Shown one piece after another: positions 55,404 to 64,000 of a stretch of DNA of 64,000 nucleotides (its first letter is position 1; the number at the start of each line of letters is the position of its first letter). Under the pieces are notes generated by a model. The model ran no database searches. It saw only the letters and a program-made list of their open reading frames with translations, and was not told the origin of the DNA. The position numbers were made by a program, and so were the translations under genes. This DNA comes from Pseudomonas sp. TTU2014-080ASC (lineage in GTDB: Bacteria; Pseudomonadota; Gammaproteobacteria; Pseudomonadales; Pseudomonadaceae): assembly GCF_001446935.1 (NCBI RefSeq), contig NZ_LKKK01000011.1:1-64000 (forward strand). The letters are read 5' to 3'.

Positions 55404-56440
55404 GTCCGCTTATTCGGCCGCGATTGTTGTTTTTCGCGTTAGCGCTACTGCTGTTGGCGTCGCTGTGGGCGTCATTGGCGTTTGGCCCGATCAACCTGCC
55501 TCTGCTGGATACGCTCAAAGCTGGCTTGAGGCTGATCGGACTGCCGCTGGCGGGTGACGGGCTGGCTCAGGCCGAACTGATTCTGGGCGAGATTCGTCTG
55601 CCCAGAACGCTGCTGGGCGTGCTGGTCGGTGCCGTGCTGGCGCTGTGCGGCGTGGCGATGCAGGGCCTGTTCCGCAATCCACTGGCGGACCCCGGCCTGA
55701 TCGGTGTGGCCAGCGGTGCAGCGCTGGGCGCATCGCTGGCGATTGTCGGCGGTACCGCGCTCGTTGGCGGATTGCCCAAAGTGTTCGAGCCTTATGTTCT
55801 GTCGCTATTCGCCTTTATCGGTGGCCTCGGTGTAACCGCGCTGGTTTACAGCCTTGGTCGCCGTAATGGCGAAACTAATGTGGCCACCATGTTGCTGGCG
55901 GGCATTGCCTTCACGGCGCTGTCCGGTGCTGTTATTGGCCTGTTCACCTATCTGGCTGACGACGCCACGTTGCGCAGCCTCACCTCTTGGGGACTAGGCA
56001 GCTTGAACGGCGCGAGCTACGCCGGACTGTGGCCGCTACTGATCGTCACGGCTGCGGTTGCGTTGTGGCTGCCGCGTCGGGCAAGGGCGCTGAATGCGCT
56101 GTTGCTGGGGGAATCTGAGGCGCGACATCTGGGGTTTTCAGTTGAGCGCGTCAAAGCCGAGCTGGTGTTCTGCACCGCGCTGGGTGTCGGCGCTGCGGTG
56201 GCGGCAGCGGGGATGATCGGCTTTATCGGTCTGGTGATCCCTCATCTGGTGCGCCTGATGGTTGGCCCTGATCACCGTGTCCTTTTGCCTGCCTCTGCGC
56301 TTGCCGGCGCTTGCTTGTTGCTGCTGGCGGACTTGATTTCACGTTTGGCACTGGCGCCTGCTGAGTTGCCGATTGGCATCGTGACGGCACTAATTGGAGC
56401 GCCGTTCTTCCTTTACTTACTCGTGCGGGGGCGAACCTGA
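55400..56440 (+). CDS. phuU: Haem ABC transporter permease PhuU
   Basis: A 346-residue FecCD-type permease with about nine to ten membrane segments. It has the family segments [34 protein letters not shown] and [18 protein letters not shown]. It overlaps both neighbours (4 nt with phuT, 1 nt with phuV), forming a coupled ABC transporter unit. Confidence 0.94.
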   Translation: MSPLIRPRLLFFALALLLLASLWASLAFGPINLPLLDTLKAGLRLIGLPLAGDGLAQAELILGEIRLPRTLLGVLVGAVLALCGVAMQGLFRNPLADPGLIGVASGAALGASLAIVGGTALVGGLPKVFEPYVLSLFAFIGGLGVTALVYSLGRRNGETNVATMLLAGIAFTALSGAVIGLFTYLADDATLRSLTSWGLGSLNGASYAGLWPLLIVTAAVALWLPRRARALNALLLGESEARHLGFSVERVKAELVFCTALGVGAAVAAAGMIGFIGLVIPHLVRLMVGPDHRVLLPASALAGACLLLLADLISRLALAPAELPIGIVTALIGAPFFLYLLVRGRT

Positions 56441-57207
56441 TGTTACGGGCAGAAAACCTGGCCGTGCAGCGTGGCTCGACTACGGTGCTGGCGGATATCA
56501 ATTTGGCGCTGCGTCCCGGCGAAGTCTTGGGCGTGCTAGGTCCTAACGGTGCTGGGAAAAGCACGTTACTGGGAGCATTGTGTGGCGAGTTGAAACCGAG
56601 CCATGGCCAGGTCTTGCTTGACCATCGTCCAGTGAATGACTGGGTGGGTGCCGAGCGGGCCAAATGCTTGGCGGTGTTACCGCAGACCTCTACGCTGAAC
56701 TTTGCATTCCGCGTAGAGGAAGTGGTGGGTATGGGCCGCCTACCGCACGCCAGTGGCCAGGCACAGGACGCAGAAATCATCCGGCATGCGCTGGAGGCCG
56801 CTGATATTTTGCATCTGCTCGGGCGCAGTTATCTGGCCCTGTCTGGCGGTGAGCGTCAGCGTGTGCACCTGGCGCGGGTGTTAGCGCAACTTTGGCCGGC
56901 GGGTACCGAACAGGTGTTACTGCTGGATGAGCCTACTTCAATGCTTGATCCACTCCATCAGCACACAACCTTGCAGGCCACCCGCGCATTTGTTGCTAAT
57001 GGCGCAAGCGCGTTGGTGATACTGCATGACCTGAATCTGGCCGCCCGTTACTGTGACCGCCTGCTGCTGCTCCATAATGGCCGTCCTCATGCCCTCGGCC
57101 GTCCGCAAGAGGTGCTGACGGTGGCCTCCCTGCAGGACTTATTCGGGCTTGAGGTGCTGGTACAACAGCATCCCGAGCGGGGCCATCCATTGATTGTGGC
57201 GCGCTGA
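56440..57207 (+). CDS. phuV: Haem ABC transporter ATPase PhuV
   Basis: A 255-residue ATPase. Walker [13 protein letters not shown] signature [10 protein letters not shown], Walker [11 protein letters not shown] and the H-loop ILHDLNLA are all intact. It energises PhuU for haem import. It starts on the last base of the phuU stop. Confidence 0.94.
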   Translation: MLRAENLAVQRGSTTVLADINLALRPGEVLGVLGPNGAGKSTLLGALCGELKPSHGQVLLDHRPVNDWVGAERAKCLAVLPQTSTLNFAFRVEEVVGMGRLPHASGQAQDAEIIRHALEAADILHLLGRSYLALSGGERQRVHLARVLAQLWPAGTEQVLLLDEPTSMLDPLHQHTTLQATRAFVANGASALVILHDLNLAARYCDRLLLLHNGRPHALGRPQEVLTVASLQDLFGLEVLVQQHPERGHPLIVAR

Positions 57208-57262
57208 TCCAGCCAATATCCAGCCCATGCGAATGGGCTGTTTCATTAAACAAGGGCTAAGT

Positions 57263-58144
57263 ATGCGTATTGCTTTATTGATGGTGCTGGCGCTGTTAAC
57301 AGCTTGCCAGGCGTCACTGCCGGCTTTACCTCAGTGGCAGGGACGTGAAGCCTTGCAGCATGAGCAGTTAGGGAAAATCGTTGAACTGCGCACAGGCAAA
57401 GAGTTGACCCCGGAGCAGCTGCTGCAACGCTTGGTCGCCGCACCTAAAGTGCTGGTGGGGGAACGCCACGACAATCCAGACCACCACGCGTTGCAGCTCT
57501 GGCTGCTGAGGGCATTGGCTACGCAGCGGGAGCAGGGCAGCTTGCTGCTGGAAATGCTTACGCCGGATCAGCAAGCCAAGGTTGATGATGTCCGTGCACT
57601 GGCGGCACAAGGCAAAGCACCGCAAGACATGATCGGCGCACTGAACTGGCAGTCTGGTTGGCCTTGGTCGCTCTACGGCCCGCTGGTGCAATACGCGGTG
57701 AGCCAACCGTATCCGCTGCTGGCGGCCAACCTTGAGCGCCGCGAAGTGATGGATATTTATAAAAATATCCCGACGCTCACAGGCGAGCATTCGGTGGGTG
57801 CTGACGTGCAGGAAGGGCTGTTCGAGCAAATCCGCACATCCCACTGCAACCTCCTGCCAGAAAGCCAGCTGCCGGCCATGCTCGCCGTCCAGCAACAGCG
57901 CGACCGCCGCATGGCAAACGCTGTGATCGCAGCGCCACAACCCAGCATCCTCTTTGCTGGTGCCTACCACGTGCGCCGCGACCTCGGCGTACCGCTGCAC
58001 CTACGCGATTTGCAGGCGGATGAAGGGTTACAGGTACTGATCCTGGCGGATGCGGGCAGCAAGGTCGCGCCTGAGTCGGCAGACTACGTTTGGTACACGG
58101 CTGCGCAGCCGGAGCAGGATCATTGCGCGAAGTTTCGGCGTTGA
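57263..58144 (+). CDS. phuW: ChaN-family lipoprotein PhuW
   Basis: A 293-residue lipoprotein. The lipobox LTAC is at the end of the signal (about residue 15), followed by the ChaN-type haem-binding domain: GERHDNPDHHALQLWLL, LEMLTPDQQAKV and LFAGAYHVRRDLGVP. The last gene of phuSTUVW, 55 nt after phuV. The ATG at 57263 is used because the signal peptide starts there. Confidence 0.88.
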   Translation: MRIALLMVLALLTACQASLPALPQWQGREALQHEQLGKIVELRTGKELTPEQLLQRLVAAPKVLVGERHDNPDHHALQLWLLRALATQREQGSLLLEMLTPDQQAKVDDVRALAAQGKAPQDMIGALNWQSGWPWSLYGPLVQYAVSQPYPLLAANLERREVMDIYKNIPTLTGEHSVGADVQEGLFEQIRTSHCNLLPESQLPAMLAVQQQRDRRMANAVIAAPQPSILFAGAYHVRRDLGVPLHLRDLQADEGLQVLILADAGSKVAPESADYVWYTAAQPEQDHCAKFRR

Positions 58145-58377
58145 GATTGAGGTAGCAGGATGTATTAGCGATGACTTTAATGACGCCCGGCTTTGGCAGG
58201 GGGCAAGACTAAGGCGAGATGCCGCCTTTCAATGGAAGCAGCCTCGGCTGGGTGGGGACACGCCCTTGGCAATATTGCCAATAGGTGGGGGCGTCCAGGC
58301 CAATCTTGAATTGCATTTCAGAGTGCTAGGTTGCACTTCAAATGTGATCAAGACCACTTTCCCCTGGAGCTGCAACC
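58145..58377. promoter_or_regulatory. Spacer with a 16-bp perfect palindrome upstream of the hydrolase
   Basis: The sequence TTGGCAATATTGCCAA at 58266-58281 is a perfect palindrome, about 97 nt before the hydrolase ATG. This is the shape of a repressor operator. I also looked for the iron-responsive PrrF RNAs, which sit next to phuW in P. aeruginosa, and did not see them. Confidence 0.5.
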
Positions 58378-59328
58378 ATGGAACGACTGAGACATAGCCC
58401 CGACAGCCTTACATGCCGCAGCGAACGGACCGGCTTCTATTCGCAGGGCGTCTGGTGTGCTGCTACTTTGCATTGGCCTGCTAAGCCCAGCCCGCATGAA
58501 TTGCCTGCCATTCTCATGGTTCACGGATGGGGCGGCATTCAGAACGCACTCACAGTGCCCTTCTATGAAGAGTTCACCCGCGCCGGGTATATGGTGATGA
58601 CCTTCGATTACAGAGGGTGGGGGGACAGTGCAGGGCTTCCCCGTCAGGTTATTTCCGTGCGTGAACGCATGCGCGATGCAGACGCGGCGCTTGCGTTCTT
58701 AAAGTCCCAAGCAGGTATCGCCCCAGACAAAATTGTCATCTGGGGTTCTTCCTTCGGTGGCGGCCATGCGGTGGAGCTTGCAGCAGATCATCCCGAGTTG
58801 GCCGGAGTGATCGCTCAGGTCCCGATGTTGGATGGCTTGGCGACAGTGTTAGCAGTGCCGGTTCTTCGGCTACTCAGGTTTGGGTTATACATCTTGGGCG
58901 ATCTGATCAAGCCCGGCCGCCCGGTTTACCTTCCGGTTGTGAGTAAGCTCGGGGATTTTTCATCAATGGACCGGGATGATGCCAACACAGCATTGCTACT
59001 GGCCGAGAAGAGTTTGCAGCGCAAGTACGACAATCGTGTCGCAGCGCGATCTTTGATGACCATGGGGCCTTACCGACCGATCAGGCGATTGAAAGATATT
59101 AAGGTTCCAACTTTATTGCTGGGTGCCACTGAGGACACAGTGGCGCCATTCGTAGAGTCCGCAATCCGCAGGATTAATAATCCCCAGATCACGGTGGAGA
59201 CAGTCAAAGCTAACCATTTTGAACCTTATTTTGAACCCGCGTTTAGCGAGGTCATCTGCAAGGAACTGAGGTTTTTGAAAAGCCTTAACCTGTTGAAAGA
59301 GCAGAACTGGCAGGAGAGTGTCGCATAG
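58378..59328 (+). CDS. Alpha/beta-hydrolase family protein
   Basis: A 316-residue alpha/beta hydrolase. The oxyanion-hole segment MVHGWGG is at about 48-54, the nucleophile S125 in WGSSFGGG, and the acid/base residues are likely in GATEDTVAPF and KANHFEPY. It resembles S9/dienelactone-hydrolase-like proteins; the substrate is unknown. A 233-bp spacer with a palindrome precedes it. No partner gene. Confidence 0.85.
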   Translation: MERLRHSPDSLTCRSERTGFYSQGVWCAATLHWPAKPSPHELPAILMVHGWGGIQNALTVPFYEEFTRAGYMVMTFDYRGWGDSAGLPRQVISVRERMRDADAALAFLKSQAGIAPDKIVIWGSSFGGGHAVELAADHPELAGVIAQVPMLDGLATVLAVPVLRLLRFGLYILGDLIKPGRPVYLPVVSKLGDFSSMDRDDANTALLLAEKSLQRKYDNRVAARSLMTMGPYRPIRRLKDIKVPTLLLGATEDTVAPFVESAIRRINNPQITVETVKANHFEPYFEPAFSEVICKELRFLKSLNLLKEQNWQESVA

Positions 59329-59474
59329 TTAATGCGGGACTTAACTGCAGAGGACGGCAGTGGCGTATTACTAGAATGTCAGCGGATCGTTGTTTAGAAG
59401 ATGGTCTGAAAGGACAAGGCTAAGTAAGTCCTGCGTGTTCCCGCTGCATGTTTTCAGATTACGTCAGACGAAAA

Positions 59475-59499
59475 AAAGGCCTTGCAATGCAAGGCCTTT
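59475..59499 (-). terminator. tRNA-Leu terminator
   Basis: An 11-bp stem (AAAGGCCTTGC with GCAAGGCCTTT), followed on the minus strand by T residues, just downstream of tRNA-Leu. Confidence 0.9.
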
Positions 59500-59510
59500 C
59501 TTCAATTTCG

Positions 59511-59595
59511 TGGTGCCCCGGGGGAGACTCGAACTCCCACTCCTTTCGAAAACGGATTTTGAATCCGCCGCGTCTACCGATTCCGCCACCGGGGC
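59511..59595 (-). tRNA. tRNA-Leu (CAA)
   Basis: An 85-nt tRNA with encoded CCA. Acceptor stem GCCCCGG pairs with CCGGGGC; the anticodon loop TTCAAAA gives CAA; the long variable arm is typical of leucine tRNA. The same tRNA precedes queA in P. aeruginosa. Confidence 0.96.
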
Positions 59596-59608
59596 ACGAT
59601 GGCGGCGC

Positions 59609-59637
59609 AGTATAGGGATGCCTTACGGGTTGGTCAA
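59609..59637 (-). promoter_or_regulatory. Sigma-70 promoter of tRNA-Leu
   Basis: On the minus strand, TTGACC (59637-59632) and TATACT (59614-59609) are 17 bp apart and 13 bp before the tRNA. A near-consensus promoter, as expected for a stable RNA. Confidence 0.85.
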
Positions 59638-59708
59638 TGCATTACGTGGCTAGATTTTACGTTTTCCGGTAAGCTTCGCGACCCTGCTAGATGACCTCCT
59701 GCCTGATC

Positions 59709-61888
<2,180 letters not shown>

Positions 61889-61927
61889 ACTCCAATCGAA
61901 TCAAGACCCTTATAACAGGAGTGTTAC

Positions 61928-62263
61928 ATGAGCTTTTTTATTCCCGCGGCATACGCTGAAGGTGCTGCTCCGGCTGCTGGTGCTGCCGGTACTGGTTTTG
62001 AGTGGGTATTCCTGCTCGGCTTTCTGGTCATCTTCTACCTGATGATCTGGCGTCCGCAGGCTAAGCGTGCGAAAGAGCACAAATCCCTGATCGGCGGCCT
62101 GCAAAAGGGCGACGAGGTTGTTACCAGCGGCGGCATCGCCGGTAAAGTTTCCAAGGTTTCCGATGACTTCGTAGTAATCGAAGTGTCTGACACCGTTGAA
62201 CTGAAAATCCAGAAAGTAGCCATTGCAGCATCTCTGCCGAAAGGCACGCTGAAGGCTATCTAA
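61928..62263 (+). CDS. yajC: YajC, SecDF-associated membrane protein
   Basis: A 111-residue protein with one membrane segment (about 22-42) and the YajC pattern (FLVIFYLMIWRPQAKRAKEHKSLI is split by the membrane end). It assists SecDF in protein export. It lies between tgt and secD, as in P. aeruginosa and E. coli. Confidence 0.95.
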   Translation: MSFFIPAAYAEGAAPAAGAAGTGFEWVFLLGFLVIFYLMIWRPQAKRAKEHKSLIGGLQKGDEVVTSGGIAGKVSKVSDDFVVIEVSDTVELKIQKVAIAASLPKGTLKAI

Positions 62264-62284
62264 GCGACAGACTTTTACCATCGA

Positions 62285-62304
62285 CGGGGCGCTATTTGCG
62301 CCCC
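62285..62304 (+). other. GC hairpin between yajC and secD
   Basis: An 8-bp stem (GGGGCGC arms around TATTT) lies in the 61-bp spacer between yajC and secD. With no T run it may stabilise or partly separate the transcripts and not terminate them. Confidence 0.45.
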
Positions 62305-62324
62305 GCTTCATAACGGGCGGTTCC

Positions 62325-64000
62325 ATGCTGAACAAATACCCATTGTGGAAATACATTCTGATTCTTGCCGTACTGGCGATCGGTCTGATTTATTCCGCAC
62401 CCAACCTCTATCCGGATGATCCTGCCATTCAGGTCAGTGGTGCCAGCACCGCGCTGAAAGTTGATGACACTGCATTGAGCAAGGCCAGTAACGCCCTTGA
62501 AGCAGCTGGCATCGCTGTTAAAGGCAGTGAGGTGAGCGACCGGGGCGGCCTGCTGCGTCTGACGCGCATGGCTGACCAGCTGCCGGCCAAGGACATTGTC
62601 CGCAAGGCCATGGGCGACGATTACGTCGTGGCATTGAACCTTGCGCCGACCACGCCGGACTGGCTGCGCTCCGTTGGCGCAAGTCCGATGAAGCTGGGCC
62701 TGGACCTTTCCGGTGGTGTGCACTTCCTGCTGGAAGTGGATATGGAAAAGGCCATTACTGCACGCTTGAAAGTGTATGAAAGTGAAGTAAAAACCCTGCT
62801 GCGTAAAGAGCGCATCCGCTACCGTACCCTGCCTGCGCAGGAGAACGGCTTCCAGCTGGGATTCGCCGACAGCGATGCGCTGGATAAGGCCCAGGTGCTG
62901 ATTCGCAAAGAATTTACCGATTTCGATATGACCACTGCTGCTCGCGGTGGCCAGCAAGTACTGAGTCTTGCTCTGACTCAGGCTCGCCTCAGTGAGATTC
63001 GCGAATACTCGATCAAGCAGAACCTGACCACCGTTCGTAACCGTGTGAACGAACTGGGCGTGGCTGAACCGCTGGTTCAGCGTCAGGGTGCCAACCGTAT
63101 TGTGGTTGAGCTGCCAGGCGTACAGGACACCGCAGAAGCCAAGCGTATTCTGGGTAAAACCGCGAGCCTGGAGTTCCGTCTCGAGGCTGAGATTGATGCC
63201 TCACGCGCCACCACAGAATCCTTTGGTTTCCGCCAGGAAGGCCGCCCGCCGGTTGCACTGGAGCGTAGTGTGATCATCACGGGGGATCAGGTAACTGACG
63301 CCCAGGCCAGCTACGACGAAAATGGCCGCCCGCAGGTGAACATCCGTCTGGATGGTCACGGTGGTGAGCTAATGTCCCGTGCTACGCGCAACAACGTGGG
63401 CCGCAGCATGGCGGTAATCTTCATTGAGCAGAAGCCGGTTACTCAGTACACCAAGCAGGTTGTTGACGGCGTTGAGCAGGAAGTAGCAGTTCAGTCGTTC
63501 AAAGAAGAGAAGCAGATCATCAGCCTGGCAACTATCCAGTCGCCGCTGGGTAGCCAGTTCCGTATCACCGGTCTGGATGGGCAGGGCGAGTCTTCTGAGC
63601 TGGCGCTGTTGCTGCGTGCTGGTGGCCTAGCTGCGCCGATGTACTTCGCTGAAGAGCGCACCATTGGCCCTAGCCTGGGGGCTGAGAACATCAGCAAGGG
63701 TATCGAGTCCACCTGGTGGGCGATGGTGTTCGTGTCGGTGTTCATCCTAGTTATCTACAAGTTCTTCGGCTTGCTGGCTACCGTCGCATTGGCATTCAAC
63801 CTGGTGTTGTTGGTTGGACTGATGTCGGTGATCGGTGCCACGCTGACCTTGCCGGGCATCGCCGGTATCGTGCTAACGCTGGGTATGGCGGTGGACGCCA
63901 ACGTGCTGATCTATTCGCGTATCCGTGAAGAACTGAACAATGGTTTGTCGGTGCAGCGCGCGCTCCATGAAGGTTTCGACCGTGCTTACTCCGCGATTAT
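62325..64000 (+). CDS. secD: Protein translocase subunit SecD, cut by the window end
   Basis: The first 558 codons of SecD; the frame is open to the edge. The N-terminal membrane segment (MLNKYPLWKYILILAVLAIG) is followed by the periplasmic P1 region with the family segment MKLGLDLSGGVHFLLEVD, and the visible end includes TM segments with GIVLTLGMAVDANVLIYSRIREE. It powers late steps of protein export with SecF. The ATG at 62325 is used. Confidence 0.96.
   Translation, partial: MLNKYPLWKYILILAVLAIGLIYSAPNLYPDDPAIQVSGASTALKVDDTALSKASNALEAAGIAVKGSEVSDRGGLLRLTRMADQLPAKDIVRKAMGDDYVVALNLAPTTPDWLRSVGASPMKLGLDLSGGVHFLLEVDMEKAITARLKVYESEVKTLLRKERIRYRTLPAQENGFQLGFADSDALDKAQVLIRKEFTDFDMTTAARGGQQVLSLALTQARLSEIREYSIKQNLTTVRNRVNELGVAEPLVQRQGANRIVVELPGVQDTAEAKRILGKTASLEFRLEAEIDASRATTESFGFRQEGRPPVALERSVIITGDQVTDAQASYDENGRPQVNIRLDGHGGELMSRATRNNVGRSMAVIFIEQKPVTQYTKQVVDGVEQEVAVQSFKEEKQIISLATIQSPLGSQFRITGLDGQGESSELALLLRAGGLAAPMYFAEERTIGPSLGAENISKGIESTWWAMVFVSVFILVIYKFFGLLATVALAFNLVLLVGLMSVIGATLTLPGIAGIVLTLGMAVDANVLIYSRIREELNNGLSVQRALHEGFDRAYSAI

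Noticed and set aside
58145..58377. Iron-responsive PrrF RNAs expected next to phuW from P. aeruginosa
   Set aside because: No sequence resembling the conserved PrrF core was seen in the spacer.

Overview
The window is a stretch of chromosome from a gammaproteobacterium, almost certainly Pseudomonas in the broad sense. The evidence is the combination of cbrX-cbrA-cbrB with the sRNA gene crcZ and pcnB-folK-panB-panC, a phu haem-uptake locus, MksBEF condensin, the pseudomonad-type cryptic psi subunit next to rimI, ureEFG next to a DesT-type regulator, and tRNA-Leu(CAA)-queA-tgt-yajC-secD. The species cannot be fixed from the sequence alone. No CRISPR array, complete prophage or intact insertion sequence was seen.

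Layout. Positions 1-320 hold the end of an rRNA operon (23S tail, 5S, terminator). Positions 506-4071 encode a lipid-transport-type MCE operon: two half-size PqiA proteins and a six-MCE-domain PqiB/LetB protein. It converges on mksF-mksE-mksB (8898-4134, minus strand) over a shared palindromic terminator. Positions 9239-12493 carry three tandem genes for unknown exported proteins that share an 'EE(L/M)xxVSGxx' motif just after the signal peptide. Next come the carboxyspermidine-route polyamine genes (12727-15096), holD-rimI, a beta carbonic anhydrase, an EamA transporter and several small genes. Positions 20225-22525 look like a small decayed island beside tRNA-Met, with two unknown genes and a FitAB/VapBC-type toxin-antitoxin pair between direct repeats.

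Positions 22747-31216 carry an amine-oxidase-like flavoprotein, a DUF748 protein with two DUF2845 proteins, an rRNA methyltransferase, a thiolase and an MpaB-like protein. Positions 31262-44268 run leftward: cbrX-cbrA-cbrB, crcZ behind a sigma-54 promoter, pcnB-folK-panB-panC, pgi and acs. This is the carbon-catabolite control hub next to pantothenate, folate and central carbon genes. panD, which sits between panC and pgi in P. aeruginosa, is absent here. Positions 44398-46310 contain a DUF808 gene and about 950 bp of non-coding DNA with a tiny ORF and a cluster of DnaA-box-like sequences.

Positions 46311-50771 carry hupE, ureG, ureF and ureE (urease/nickel accessory genes without urease structural genes), a DesT-type regulator, a methyltransferase and a Rieske protein. 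Positions 50830-58144 are the haem-uptake locus: phuR diverges from phuSTUVW, with a possible Fur site between. After an alpha/beta hydrolase and tRNA-Leu, the window ends in queA-tgt-yajC-secD, with secD running off the right edge.

Most genes are ordinary housekeeping genes in conserved order. The parts most worth a second look are the three exported 'VSG-motif' proteins, the tRNA-Met island remnant, the missing panD, the DnaA-box-rich spacer with a 23-codon ORF, and two strong unexplained palindromes in promoter regions.
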